DNA of 64,000 bases from Syngnathus acus (Eukaryota; Chordata; Actinopteri; Syngnathiformes; Syngnathidae), in assembly GCF_901709675.1 (NCBI RefSeq), contig NC_051093.1:126001-190000 (forward strand), read 5' to 3'. The notes beneath the pieces were generated by a model. That model worked only from the letters and a program-made list of their open reading frames with translations, made no database searches and had not been told where the DNA came from. Position 1 is the first letter of the stretch. Each line of letters opens with the position of its first letter. Position numbers and translations under genes: made by a program. Shown piece after piece: positions 46,826 to 58,099 of the stretch.

Positions 46826-48315
46826 GCGGCTCTCCTTTCCTATTAAGATTGTTGCTTTTGTTATCCGCTCGGAATAGTTTAGCTGTCTTTGGTAAGACCG
46901 CGGGAACTCGTTTATTTTCACTAGCGTTCACTCACACTAGCTGAGCTTAAGTTAACGGTTTCGAACCAGATTCTGACACTCCCTGATGTCAAGGATTAAA
47001 GCTGTCGTCATTTAAAAAAGAACTGAACGGTTTAAAGTATGACTATGATAGAGAAACAAAAGAGATTTAAAGCATAAAAGATAAAAATAATCATTAATCG
47101 AAATTAAATGATTATAAAGTAGAAATTTAATGAATAAGCAAGAAAGAGAATTACAAGTTTCAATTGTTCGAACAACTAACAATAATTTCCACTCACCATT
47201 CTCAATAGAGCAAAAATTATTCAGTCTCAAAGTTCTCTCGATTGAAAACTCAAAAATATAGTAAAAAAGGGTAAGAGGCTAGAGGTCTAAAATGCTGTTT
47301 GGTGGAAAAGTCGAGTGATCAGTTCTCCTTGTTCCAAAATCCGAATTCTGTTTAAAAGAACAGGCTGGCCTAAAGAATGGAGATGACGACGCCCTAAAAA
47401 TGGCTCCTCTCTCCTGCAGTCCAATTTGAAGATAGTATAAATTCATTTTAACGGACCTAGGGTTAATCTCATAAAGAATGAAATCTATCTTTGTCCAATC
47501 GGCGTTCTCGACCCACGGCAGTCGCCGCTGGGGCCATACCCCTGGAACATCAATATTATATACATGTTTGATACTGATCAAACATTGTGACAATACTAAC
47601 ACATACTTTCACAATAATCAATTTAACACATAATCATAACTATGATCGTGGATTCTCTTAGTTAGCAGGTTAAAACACTCAAGCATCTTCAAAACGTATT
47701 TTGACAAGCTGGTGACCTCTAGGTCAAGCTCAAGCGTGGGATTGCAGTCTTCCGCCCATTGTCAGCCGCTTGTCCTTACTCAACTATTAATACATTCATG
47801 TGTAAATGAAACATCAGTGCTATGATGCTGCTCAAGTTGCTACTAACTATACAATATTGCAAAACAAAATAAAATAAAGTATATTGCAGCTTACTCTAAC
47901 TGTGATTAACATGTCTCATTCTCATTACCTAACAATGAGCATGGGCTTCCCTAGTTAGCAAATTAAAATATTCAAGCAGTTTCAAAGTATATTATAGCAA
48001 AACAAAATAATATAACATAATCCAAAATTGTGTGTTGCCGTGCTTCAGAACAAGTCTTCATCTAATCGATGACTTTTTAAACTATTAATTTACTATGTTA
48101 GGTCAATCTGACTTTGGCACCATCTTCTGGTGAAATTTGGAACGGGAATGGAGGTTTACTGGTTCAACCAACAAATTCCCCTTTACCAATTTAACTATCG
48201 TTAATTTTGAAGAACTAACTTTTAAGTAACCCCTACTCAGGCCCCTTTCTTCAGGTCCTCCATGTCAAGCTTTGAAATCTGGAATTTCATCTTAGCCAAT
48301 TCGTCTGGGCCAAAT
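46826..48315 (+). repeat. Unclassified dispersed repeat, copy 2
   Basis: Same block order and orientation as 4885-6400: AGCTTAAGTTAACGGTTTCG then AACCAGATTCTGACA, AAGGATTAAAGCTGTCGTC, TTTAATGAATAAGCAAGAAA, TTCCAAAATCCGAATTCTGT, AACACATAATCATAACTATG, CCAAAATTGTGTGTTGC, ACCATCTTCTGGTGAAATTTGGAAC and CAATTCGTCTGGGCCAAATCC. Copies differ by many substitutions and indels, so the insertions are old. No coding sequence or structural termini identified. Confidence 0.6.
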
Positions 48316-48366
48316 CCAATACACACACACCATCTTTTACCATCCTATCCACCATGTAACTCGACA

Positions 48367-48399
<33 letters not shown>

Positions 48400-48452
48400 T
48401 ACATACATACATACATACATACATACATACATACATACACACATACATACAT
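48367..48452. repeat. (ACAT)n microsatellite
   Basis: About 20 ACAT units with a short (TA)n interruption. It immediately precedes the pogo-like transposon end at 48454. Confidence 0.95.
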
Positions 48453-48798
48453 AGGGGAGAGTGGGGTAATTTGTCCCAAGGGGCAAGTAGTACCACCCTT
48501 GTTTTCCAGAAAACCATAGAAAAAGTTGGTCATGTGACCACCTATTTTCGAAGGGGCATCCATTTCACTCATCCTGCAGAGAAGGGAGACACATGGCTTG
48601 AGAGGTAAGCACATATAAGTTCAAAAACCTTTTTTCTGCCCTCAAAAGTAAAATTTCTATGATTAAGGTTTTTTGATTTCTGTGTTTGAACAATCATAAA
48701 CAACTTTGAAAACAGTTCACACATGTTTTAGTGCTTTAGTAAGCTACATTCATCGGCATCACAGTCTCGAAAGACCATAGATTTCTTGTGTCTGGAGG

Positions 48799-51213
48799 TT
48801 AGGTGTTCTTTGCACAGCGTCTGCTGTGGCTGGTGAGTCCTATCCGTGAGAGACAGACACGGCCGCAGATGTTACAGGTGTGGGCCGGATCCGGTGAAGG
48901 TGGGGGCATGGTGGCTTGCTGCTTCCTCAACTTCCTTTTCGTTTCTCGATGTTGAGCCAGGGTGATTTCGTAGGTCTGCAGCCCGTTTCGGAGAGCCTGT
49001 TGCCATTTGTGGCGATCCTGGGCGACGCCTTCCCAGGTGGCTGGGTTGATGTTGAAGGATTTGAGGTCTTGTTTGCAGACATCCTTGTAGCGGAGCAGTG
49101 GGCGGCCTACTTGCCTTTTGCCTGATTTTAGCTCTGCATATAAGATGTCCTTTGGCATACGACCATCTTCCATCCGACAGACATGGCCCAGCCAACGGAG
49201 ACGCCGCTGCTTCAGCAGGGAGAGCATAGTGGGGAGCTGTGCACTCTCCAGGACTGCACTGTCTGTGATCCTGTCCCGCCAGGTGATGCCCAGTATGCGT
49301 CTCAGGCAACGCAGATGGAAAGAGTTTAGCCTTCTCTCTTGATGTGCATAAAGAGTCCAGGCTTCGCTGCCATACAAGAGTGTACTGACGACACAGGCCC
49401 TGTACACTTGCACCTTTGTATGGATGGTGAGCTTGCTGTTCTGCCATACTCTGGGTGTCAGTCTTCCAAAGGTAGAAGCTGCTTTCCCAATCCGGCTGCT
49501 GACCTCGGCATCGAGTGACAAATTGCAGGTGATGGTAGACCCAAGATAGATAAAGCTGCTTCCAGCTTCCAGTGTGTAGTTGTTGATGGTGATGGAGGGT
49601 GGGACAGTGGTCCCCTGGCCCATTGTCTTGGTTTTGTTTAGGCTGATGGTCAGGTTGAAGTCCTGACATGCTTGGCTGAACCGGTCTAGGAGAATCTGCA
49701 GGTGTTCCTTAGTGTGTGTTGCCAATGCTGCATCATCAGCAAACAACATGTCCCGAATGGTGAGTGGTCTGATCTTGGTTTTTGCTCTCAGTCGGGATAG
49801 GTTGAATAGTTTGCCGTCTGTCCTGGTGTGTAAGTAAACTCCCTCAGTTGATGTTCCGAAGGCTTGGCGCAGGAGGAGAGAGAAGAATATCCCAAACAGA
49901 GTGGGTGCCAGCACGCATCCCTGTTTGACACCACAGCGGATGTTAAAGGACTCAGAAGTGCACCCATCGTACTGGACAGTACCTTTCATGTCAGTGTGGA
50001 AGGACTGGAGGATGCTGAGGAGTTTTGGCGGGCAACCTATCCGTTCCACCAGTTGGAAAAGGCCGCTCCTGCTCACCAGGTCAAAAGCCTTGGTTAGGTC
50101 AACGAAGGCCATGTAGAGAGGTTTATGTTGTTCTCTGCACTTCTCCTGCAGCTGTCTCAGGGTGAAGATCATATCCAGAGTTGATCTTCCTGCTCTGAAC
50201 CCTGCCTGTGACTCTGGGTAGAGTTTCTCTGCAAGGACTTGGAGTCTGTTTAGTACAACTCGAGCAAAGAGCTTACCGGTAATGCTGAGTAGGGAGATGC
50301 CACGGTAGTTGTTACAGTCACTCCTGTCTCCCTTGTTTTTGTACAAGGTGACGATGTTAGCATTTCTCATGTCCTGTGGGACAGAGCCTTCTTTCCAGCA
50401 CAGGCATAAGAGCTTATGCAGTCTATGCAGAAGAGCAGGCTTCCCACACTTGAGGACTTCGGCTGTTATCCCATCAGTGCCTGGAGCTTTTCCGCTGGGC
50501 AGGCTGTTAATTGCTTTGCTTAGCTCCTCAGTTGTTGGTTCCATGTTGAGCTCTTCCATAACAGGTAGGTGCCCTACATGCCTGAGGGCTGCATCAGAGA
50601 CACTGTTGTCCCTGGCATAGAGCTCTGAGTAGTGTTCCACCCAGCGGTCCAGCTGCTTAGAGCGTTCAGCGATGGTTTCTCCCGAAGCTGATTTCAATGG
50701 GACGATTTTGCGGGGTGATGGTCCAAGTGCCTTTTTGATGCCATCGAACATGAGTCTGATGTTGCCTGTGTCAGCAGCTGCTTGGATGTTGCTGCAGTGC
50801 TGTAGCCAATAGTCATTGGCACAACGTCTAGCGGCTTGTTGGAGTTTCCCCCGAGAAGATCGGAGTGTCTGTAGAGTTTTGGTGTTTGGAGTGTGCTTGT
50901 AATTTGTGAGTGCGACGCGTTTTTCTTCAAGGATTGGTGCCAATGATGTTAAATTGGCATTGAACCAGTCATTTGGCTTTCCCTGCTTTTTGCCAAAGAC
51001 CGACAGGGCCTTGCTGTGTATGGCATCCCTCAAGCCATCCCAGTACCGCTGGGCGGAGCTGGACAGGGGTGGGCCGTGGAGGGAGACCTCTAAGGCACAG
51101 AGGAAGGCTGTAGCTTTGGTTGGGTCAGTTGTTTTGCTGCTGTCGATGCGTGGGGCTCCCTTTGGTTTGGATCTGTGTAGGTTTTTTGCCTGTAGCTTGA
51201 CTCTACAGAGCAC
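48799..51213 (-). CDS. LINE reverse transcriptase with C-terminal CCHC finger, 804 codons
   Basis: An uninterrupted frame. Residues ~200-560 contain the RT: LPSGKAPGTDGITAEVLKCG, DCNNYRGISLLSITGKLFAR, QAGFRAGRSTLDMIFTLRQL, MAFVDLTKAFDLVSR, GVKQGCVLAPTLFGIFFSLL and the catalytic MLFADDAALATH. After the thumb (SSFIYLGSTITCNL, GSEAWTLYAHQERRLNSFHL, LRWLGHVCRMEDGRMPKDIL) comes a C-terminal knuckle HTCNICGRVCLSRIGLTSHS then RRC (C-x2-C-x12-H-x4-C type), presumably binding nucleic acid. The frame starts in the linker after the endonuclease, so this is the C-terminal part of one long polypeptide. Clade unassigned (RTE-related is my best guess). Confidence 0.88.
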   Translation of the reverse strand: MLCRVKLQAKNLHRSKPKGAPRIDSSKTTDPTKATAFLCALEVSLHGPPLSSSAQRYWDGLRDAIHSKALSVFGKKQGKPNDWFNANLTSLAPILEEKRVALTNYKHTPNTKTLQTLRSSRGKLQQAARRCANDYWLQHCSNIQAAADTGNIRLMFDGIKKALGPSPRKIVPLKSASGETIAERSKQLDRWVEHYSELYARDNSVSDAALRHVGHLPVMEELNMEPTTEELSKAINSLPSGKAPGTDGITAEVLKCGKPALLHRLHKLLCLCWKEGSVPQDMRNANIVTLYKNKGDRSDCNNYRGISLLSITGKLFARVVLNRLQVLAEKLYPESQAGFRAGRSTLDMIFTLRQLQEKCREQHKPLYMAFVDLTKAFDLVSRSGLFQLVERIGCPPKLLSILQSFHTDMKGTVQYDGCTSESFNIRCGVKQGCVLAPTLFGIFFSLLLRQAFGTSTEGVYLHTRTDGKLFNLSRLRAKTKIRPLTIRDMLFADDAALATHTKEHLQILLDRFSQACQDFNLTISLNKTKTMGQGTTVPPSITINNYTLEAGSSFIYLGSTITCNLSLDAEVSSRIGKAASTFGRLTPRVWQNSKLTIHTKVQVYRACVVSTLLYGSEAWTLYAHQERRLNSFHLRCLRRILGITWRDRITDSAVLESAQLPTMLSLLKQRRLRWLGHVCRMEDGRMPKDILYAELKSGKRQVGRPLLRYKDVCKQDLKSFNINPATWEGVAQDRHKWQQALRNGLQTYEITLAQHRETKRKLRKQQATMPPPSPDPAHTCNICGRVCLSRIGLTSHSRRCAKNT

Positions 51214-51434
51214 AAGGGAGTTGTCTGTGTCGCAGACTGCACTGTGGAGACTGCGTGTTTGAAGGATGCCTCTGAGATCAGAAGTGCGTGTTATGATCAG
51301 GTCTACCTGGTGCCAGTGACCTGAGCGTGGATGTCTCCAAGAGACTTTGTGAATGGGTTTGGTCTGGAAGTATGTGTTGGTGATGCAGAGGTGGTGATAT
51401 GTGCAGAACTCCAGAAGACGCTGCCCATTTTCAT

Positions 51435-51960
51435 TCAGCTTACCGATGCCATGGTGTCACAAGCAGGATGGCCAGGAGTCACGATCGGCTCCGACTCTAG
51501 CATTAAAGTCACCAAGTAGGTAGAGCTGTTCACGGCTGGGAATGTTTCAAGAGTCGCTTCGAGTTCATCATAAAACCTTTCTTTTATTTCCTGGGGGGAG
51601 CTAAGTATTGGAGAGTACACACTCACTCGGTGGACAGGTCCCATGGATGTATTGAGGCAGAGAGCCAGGATTCTGTAAGAGCCGCCTGTGGGTGGTACCA
51701 CTGCTCCCAGGAGTGTGTTCCTGACAGCAAACCCTACTCCGTATTCCCTGGTTTCCTCAGGGGGCTTCCCCCGCCAAAAGAAGGTATAGTCCTTTTCCCT
51801 GAGTGAGCCAGATCCATGGAGTCGTGTTTCCTGGAGGGTCGAGATGTCAATTCTGAGCTTCAGGAGTTCGTTGTTTATAACTGCAGTTTTACGGACATCA
51901 CTAATTTCATGTAGGTTGTCGCTGAGCCCAGGTGTCATAGTCCTGACATTCCAGCACCCC
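51435..51960 (-). pseudogene. LINE endonuclease domain, frameshifted from the RT
   Basis: HLGCWNVRTMTPGLSD, then ISTLQETRLHGSGSLREKDY and EYGVGFAVRNTLLGAVVPP: the first blocks of the AP-endonuclease fold (N, E catalytic residues in WNVRT and QETR). A frame change between 51214 and 51435 disconnects it from the RT frame, where the SDH block would be expected. The open frame continues upstream into transposon sequence by chance. Confidence 0.75.
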
Positions 51961-52063
51961 AGGTGCTTTAGTAAGCTACAGCATGAGTCCATAGAGTTAG
52001 CATGATGCTTGCTCAAAACAGCAGGGGGATGCATTTTTTTCATAATGGTGGGTCTGGGGTAGT

Positions 52064-52552
52064 TTGTGCCAAAGGGCCTGGGGTAAGTTGTGCCACAAAA
52101 AAAAACAGGCTTCAAAGAAGAAAAGGAGTGGAAATAAGAAGGGGAGCCTGAAAGGGTCAAAGCAAAACAAATCCAAAAAGAAAGTACTCCCCAGTAGCTC
52201 AGAAGAGAGTGACGTTCCGCTTCCACTTAGTGATGTCACTGAATATGACAGTTCAGATGTCCAGAGTGATGAGGATGATGGTGACAAGAATCTGTCTGCT
52301 GGTGACTTTGTCATTGTGAGGTTTGCGTGTCAAAAATCCAAATCCTATAACTATGTTGGATTGGTGGAGAATGTTGAAGGTGACGAGATCAGTGCTAAGT
52401 TTCTGAAGCAAAGTTCTAAGAGTTCTCTTGATGGAAAGCCCATTTTCACATTTAGAGAGAATGATGAAGGAGTCATCCCTAGAGGTGATGTGCTCAAGAA
52501 TTACCCACGCCACAAAAACTTGGTGGCTCAGCCGGAAGGGAGCATGAATTGA
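52064..52552 (+). pseudogene. C-terminal fragment of a DNA-transposon protein (pogo-like?)
   Basis: Lys/Ser-rich segment (KKKQASKKKRSGNKKGSLKG) and an acidic stretch (SSEESDVPLPLSD, DEDDGDKN) followed by a compact domain: AGDFVIVRFACQKSKSYNYV, GLVENVEGDEISAKFLKQSS, then GKPIFTFRENDEGVIPRGDV. Pogo/Tigger-type proteins of fish and cnidarians often end in such a small beta-rich module (recalled, not verified). No initiator, DNA-binding or DDE region is preserved, since the upstream part is replaced by the LINE insertion. A host-gene origin cannot be excluded but is less likely. Confidence 0.45.
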
Positions 52553-52787
52553 CTTAGACTTAGACTTAGACAAACTTTATTGTCATTTTGTCAACACTGG
52601 GTGTACACAAAACGAAATTACGTTGCATACGGCTTTCAACAATGTAGTGATATTGCAGCTGGTTAAAAAGTGACATTCTATATAAAAATATGAAATAAGA
52701 TAAGTATAAAGTACAAAGTGCAGCAGTGATAAAGTATGTAAACAGTGCAGGAGACAAAAACAGTATTTACAAGTGTGCAGAGGAATG

Positions 52788-53780
52788 CTAAGTTTGAATG
52801 TTCAACAGTCTGACGACAGCAGGGAAAAAACTATTGCAGAACCTGGTGGACCTGCAGCGGATGCTGCGAAACCTCTTCCCAGAGGGCAGCAGGGAGAACA
52901 GTCCATGGTGGGGGTGTGATGGGTCACTGATAATATTACGGGCTCGGGACACGCAGCGCAGGGATGACAAGTCCTGAATGGAGGGAAGAGGAGCCCTGAT
53001 GATCCTCTCTGCTGTCCTCACCACTCTCCTCAGGTTCTGCCAATCGGAGGCGCTGCAACCTCCACACCACACCGAGAGACAGCTTGTCAGAATGCTCTCT
53101 ATGGTGCTTCGGTAGAACGTCCTCATGATGGGTGGGGGCAGGTGGGCTCTCCTCATCCTCCGCAGGAAGTACAAGCGCTTCTGTGCCCTCTTGACCAGTG
53201 TTGTGGTGTTCACAGTCCAGGTGAGGTCATCTGTGATGTGGACCCCCAGGAATTTAGTGCTGCTGACCACCTCCACAGCTGAGCTGTTGATGATCAGTGG
53301 AGCGTGGTGAGGCTGGTTCTTCCTGAAGTCGACGATGATCTCCTTCGTCTTCTCCACATTCAGGATCAGGCTATTGTCTCTGCACCAGCCCACCAACTGC
53401 TCCACCTCCTCTCTGTAGTCCAGGTCGTTGTTGTCACTGATGAGGCCCACCACCGTTGTGTCGTCTGCAAACTTCACGATGTGATTGGTGGTGAACCTGG
53501 GGGTGCAGTCGTGTGTCATCAGGGTGAACAGCAGGGGGCTCAGGACGCAGCCCTGAGGGGAGCCTGTGCTGAGGGTGATGACATCTGAGGTGTTCTGTCC
53601 GACCCGGACTGACTGAGGTCTGTTGGTGAGGAAGTCTAGCAGCCAGTTTCGAAGGGGGGTGCTGAAGCCCAGATGTTCCAGTTTTTCCACCAGATGCTGT
53701 GGAATGATGGTGTTAAACGCTGAGCTGAAGTCCAGGAACAGCAACCGCACGTGGGTGTTCCTCTCCTCCAGGTGAGCCAG
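52788..53780 (-). pseudogene. LINE RT C-terminal half (continuation of the split LINE)
   Basis: [20 protein letters not shown], then [39 protein letters not shown] (FADD catalytic motif), [27 protein letters not shown] and the terminal [18 protein letters not shown] with a natural stop at 52788. Intact as a half; separated from the N-terminal RT by the frameshift. Confidence 0.85.
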
Positions 53781-53811
53781 GCTCAGGTGAAGAACGGAGG
53801 CGATGGCATCC

Positions 53812-54817
53812 TCAGTAGAGGAACTGGAACGGGTCGAATGTTGGGGGGAGTCTGGAGACGATGTGTTCTTTGAGCAGCCTTTCGAAGCACTTCATCATGA
53901 TGGGAGTCAGTGCCACAGGTCTGTAGTCATTCAATGAGGTGATTTGAGGTTTCTTCGGCACCGGAATGATGGAGGCAGCCTTGAAGCATACTGGCACTGT
54001 GGCTTGGCCCAGCGAGATGTTAAAAATGTCTGTGATGACACCAGCCAGCTGACCTGCACATTCCTTTAACACCCGCCCAGGTATGTTGTCGGGACCTGGG
54101 GCCTTACGTGGGTTGACTCTTCTCAGAGTCTTCCACACGTCGGCTGAGTCAAGGCAGAGTGCCTCCTCTTCCTGAAGGGGAACAGATTTAACTGCAGGAG
54201 TGCTGTTTAGTGCCTCAAACCGCCCAAAGAAGTTATTTAGACCATTTAGGAAGTCACCATCAACCTCACCCACCGGGGGGGAGGGTAAGTTGTAGTCCGT
54301 GATCGCCCGTATGCCTTGCCACATACTCCTGGTGTTATTGGCGTCGTGGAAAATATCCTGAATTTTTCGACTGTGGCTTCGCTTCGCTAACCTGATGGCA
54401 CGGTTCAAGTTGGCTCTCGCTGTCCTCAGTGCCTCCTTGTCGCCAGACTTGAAGGCTGAGTTCCGTGCTCGTAGCGTATGACGTACCTCCTCAGTCATCC
54501 AGGGTCGTTGGTTGGCTCGGGTGATGATGTTCTTAGTGGTGCTGACGTCCTCGGTGCATTTGTTGATGTAGGCTGACACAGTCATGGCGTACTCATCAAT
54601 GTCATATGTTGCTGCTGATTTGAACATGTCCCAGTCAGAGCACTCAAAGCAGTCCTGGAGTGCCTCCATGGCCCCCTCAGACCACACCCTCACCTGCTTC
54701 ACTGTGGGTTTTGCTCTGATCAGCAGAGGCCTGTATGCAGGGATTAGCATAACAGATAGGTGGTCTGAAGAGCCGAGGTGGGGGCGGGGGGCTGCTCTGA
54801 ATGCATCCTTTATATTG
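53812..54817 (-). pseudogene. LINE linker and RT N-terminal half
   Basis: LIPAYRPLLIRAKPTVKQVR (end of endonuclease), DCFECSDWDMFKSAA, TRANQRPWMTEEVRHTLRAR, then [40 protein letters not shown] and DPFQFLY before a premature stop. The 5' continuation lies beyond the hAT at 58100. Confidence 0.85.
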
Positions 54818-55333
54818 GTGTAAACCAGTGGTTCCCAAAGTGGGCGGTACCGCCCCCCTGGGGGCGGTGGAAAGATCTGGGGGGGCGGTGAGGAAGAAAG
54901 GGGCGGTAGGGGGGCGGTAGGGGGGCGGCAGTCGATTTGTACACAACACGCCGCTCTGGCCCAGTCAGATCCGACAGCATAGACTACAAAAGCAAAAGCT
55001 CAGGTTTGTAATTTCAAGCTTGTAATGTTCAGAATTTTATCTTATAATAAAAACCGCATTCTGGCGGTCAACATCATCTTGAGTTCAAGTCAACATGAAA
55101 TTGGGGACTCGCCAGAACGCGCCGTGTTGTGTTGTGTTGAGCTGGTTAGGGCAGTGGTCCCCAACCACCGGGCCGCGGACCGGTACCGGTCCGTGGGTCA
55201 CTTGGTACCGGGCCGCCAAGCCGCACAGAATTTTTTTTTTTATCGACGATCAATTAATTCAGGTCAAGACACTCGTCCCGGTCACGTGACATGTTTCCCC
55301 AGTCGAGCCCGCAAAGCTAATATGTGGCGACAG

Positions 55334-57769
55334 ATTCAAGATTCAAGATTCAAGATTCAAGAGTTTTTATTCGCCATGTTTGAGCGTGCCAAACAAGGAA
55401 TTTGACTTCGGTAAAACACACCCTCTGTTCAACATATAGGTGACTAACAACACTCAGGACATGTGAATAATGGCAAAAACAGTGTAGACAAATTCAAAAG
55501 GTGTGAAGAGCAGGATGTTATTGCACAGTAATGCCTCTGAGACTCTATGAGTGGTGTGAGTTCATCAGAGCAACAGCCCGGGGGAAGAAGCTGTCTCGGT
55601 GTCTGCTGGTTTTGGCGTACCGAGCTCTATAACGCCGTCCGGAGGGGAGTAGTTCAAACAGACTGCAACCTGGGTGAGAAGGGTCTGTAGAGATGTTCCT
55701 TGCACGTTTCCTGGTCCTGGACAGGTACAAGTCTTGGATAGATGGGAGGTTGATTCCAATGATCTTTTCTGCAGTCCTGATTGTCCGTTGCAGTCTGTGC
55801 TTGTCTTGTTTGGAGGCTGATCCAAACCAGACAGTGATGGAGGTGCAGAGGACAGACTGGATGATGGCAGTGTAGAAAGTCTTCAGAAGCTCTCGCGGCA
55901 GGTTGAACTTCTTGAGCTGTCTCAGGAAGTACAGCCTCTGCTGGGCCTTCTTCCGGACAGAGTCTATGTGGCCGGTCCATTTCAGGTCCCGAGAGATTGT
56001 GGTTCCCAGGAACTTGAAGGTGTCTGTGGAGAGAATAGTATTACTGCGGATAGTGAGGGGTAAAAGTGGTGAAGGGTCTCGCCTGAAATCCACTGTCATC
56101 TCCACGGTCTTGAGCGGGTTCAGCTCCAGATGGTTTTGGTTGCACCAGTGGACCAGCCGCTCCACCTCCTGTCTGTACGCAGTCTCATCACCGTCCTGGA
56201 TCAGTCCGATGAGAGTGGTGTCGTCTGCATACTTCAGGAGCTTCACAGGAGAGTCATCTGAGGAGAAATCATTGGTGTAGAGAGAGAAGAGCAGTGGGGA
56301 GAGGACGCACCCCTGAGGGGCTCCAGTATTGGTGGTCCGGGTGTCAGATGTGATGCCCCCCAGCCTCACACGCTGTCTCCTGTCGGTCAGGAAGCTGGTG
56401 ATCCACTGACAGGTGGGGGCAGGCACCGCAAGCTGGATGAGCTTCTGTTGGAGGATGTCAGGAGCGATGGTGTTGAACGCCGAGCTGAAGTCCACGAACA
56501 GGATCCTGGCGTACGTTCCTGGGGTGTCCAGGTGGTGCAGGATGTAGTGCAGTCCCATGTTGACCGCATCATCCACTGACCTGTTTGCCCGGTAGGCAAA
56601 CTGGAGGGGGTCAAGCAGGGGGCCCGTGACCTCCTTCAGGTGGTTCAGCACTAACCTCTCGAAAGATTTCATGACCACAGATGTCAGTGCGACGGGTCTA
56701 TAGTCATTCAAACCTGTGATGGCGGGCTTCTTGGCCACTGGAACGATGGTGGAGCTCTTGAAGCACGAGGGCACCTCACACAGCTCCAGAGAACGGTTGA
56801 AGATCCGTGCAAAGGTGGGCGCCAGCTGTTCAGCGCAGACTTTCAAGCAGGAAGGTGACACGCCGTCTGGGCCCGGTGCCTTCCTGGTCTTTTGTCTCCG
56901 GAACATCTGGCGCACTTCCTCCTCGCGGACCTGGAGTGCGGGTGCGGCCTCTGCAAGAGAGAGAGTGGGTGACAACGATGATAGAGGTGTGGACAGAGCA
57001 GTTGTGGGGAGAGGTGAGTATGTAGATTGTGCTGCAGGAAGTCCCGTTGTGTGGGAGGACCGATCAAACCTGCAGTAGAACTTATTCAGCTGGTTAGCAA
57101 GCCTTGGGCTCTCCACAGGACGGGGGGTTCGTTTCTTGTAGCCCGTGATGCTCTGCAGACCTTTCCACACTGTTGAGGGATCAGGATTGGCAGAGAGGTG
57201 TCTCTTCAGGTTCTCCCCGTAGCACCTCTTGGCTTTCCTGACCTCTCGGTTCAGTGTGTTTCTGGTCTGCCTGAACAGGTCGCGGTCGCCGCTCCTGTAG
57301 GCCTCCTCCTTGACTTTGCGCAGCCTCCTGAGGTTCGGTGTAAACCAAGGTTTGTCGTTGTTGTACGTGCAGAAGGTCTTAGTCTGCACACACAGATCCT
57401 CACAAAAACTGATGTATGATGTGACAGTGTCAGTGAGTTCATGCAAGTCTGAAGTTGCAGCTTCGAAAGCTCCCCAATCGGTGCAGTCAAAGCAGGCTTG
57501 GAGGTCCTGCCTTGACTCCACTGTCCACTTCCTCACAGTCCTCACCACAGGCTTAGAAGTTTTTAGTTTCTGCCTGTAGGCCGGGATCAGATGAACTAGA
57601 CAGTGGTCCGAGAGTCCTAAAGCTGCACGAGCCGCAGAGTGGTATGCATCCTTGATCACGGTGTAGCAGTGGTCCAGAGTCTGTGCCCCTCTGGTGGGAC
57701 ACGTTACGTGCTGTCTGTATCTGGGGAGTTCGTGTGCGAGGTTCGCCCTGTTAAGATCACCCAGAACAG
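55334..57769 (-). mobile_element. L2-clade LINE copy 1, 5'-truncated
   Basis: Minus-strand LINE with the TTGAATC tandem 3' tail (read as ATTCAAG at 55334-55365). It starts inside the endonuclease at TGTTCTGGGTGATCTTAACA. A short ACAG may be the target duplication. It encodes almost the whole RT polyprotein from the last endonuclease block onward. Confidence 0.9.
55545..57766 (-). CDS. L2 LINE endonuclease end plus complete reverse transcriptase
   Basis: The frame reads [10 protein letters not shown], a single early interruption before 57659, then the conserved [139 protein letters not shown] and the catalytic [12 protein letters not shown], ending [17 protein letters not shown] with a natural stop. 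About 700 codons are intact. It lacks most of the endonuclease, so it is not autonomous. Confidence 0.88.
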
Positions 57770-58099
57770 GCTAACTAACCAGGCAGTGAAGCATTCAAAA
57801 CTGCTTCAACACATGGAGACCAAGCATCCTGCAATAAAAGACAAACCTTAAATCACTTCGGGTGTCATTGTCTCCGATTACGTCTAGATGGGACCGGCTC
57901 GTTTCTGAGAAACAAACTCAGTGCTCCCACTAATTCAACGTATTGGTAATGATATTATTAATGTATTATTTATTTATTTATATAAATGTATTATTTATTT
58001 ATATAAATGCCTTGGAGGGGGGGGGGGGGGCGCTAGGAATTCACTGGGGAGCCAAAGGGGGCGCCAGCCTGCAAAAGTTTGGGAACCACTGGTGTAAAC

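Larger units (their letters stand above)
48749..51962 (-). mobile_element. RTE-like LINE with 18-bp target duplication
   Basis: 3214 bp on the minus strand, bounded by perfect GTGCTTTAGTAAGCTACA copies (48731-48748 and 51963-51980). Endonuclease coding starts near the 5' end (51900s) and a full RT frame follows. The 3' end after the stop is short and lacks poly(A): on the minus strand it ends ...GGTCTTTCGAGACTGTGATG. The long duplication and largely intact frame mark it as one of the younger insertions here. Confidence 0.9.
48454..52550 (+). mobile_element. Pogo-like DNA transposon remnant split by a LINE
   Basis: The left end GGGGAGAGTGGGGTAATTTG follows TA at 48452-48453; related GGGTCTGGGGTAGTTTGTGCC and GGCCTGGGGTAAGTTGTGCC occur at 52050-52093. 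Bases 48454-48748 and 51963-52550 belong together, being separated by a LINE with an 18-bp target duplication. The right inverted end is not seen; LINE 52551-59042 begins where the coding sequence ends. Class assignment rests on the end sequence, the TA and the C-terminal protein fragment. Confidence 0.5.
54826..58091. mobile_element. hAT element copy B, itself split by an L2 LINE
   Basis: Same ends and sequence as copy A (44972-45799). Flanked by perfect GTGTAAAC duplications (54818-54825 and 58092-58099). Bases 55334-57769 are an L2 LINE inserted between GTGGCGACAG and GCTAACTAACC, which are contiguous in copy A. Outside the LINE, copies A and B are almost base-for-base identical, so one was recently copied from the other or both share a young source. 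Confidence 0.93.

Noticed and set aside
52064-52552. Possible host gene encoding a Lys/Ser-rich protein
   Set aside because: It lies directly behind transposon-end motifs, has no upstream exon and no conserved start. A transposon C-terminal fragment explains it better.
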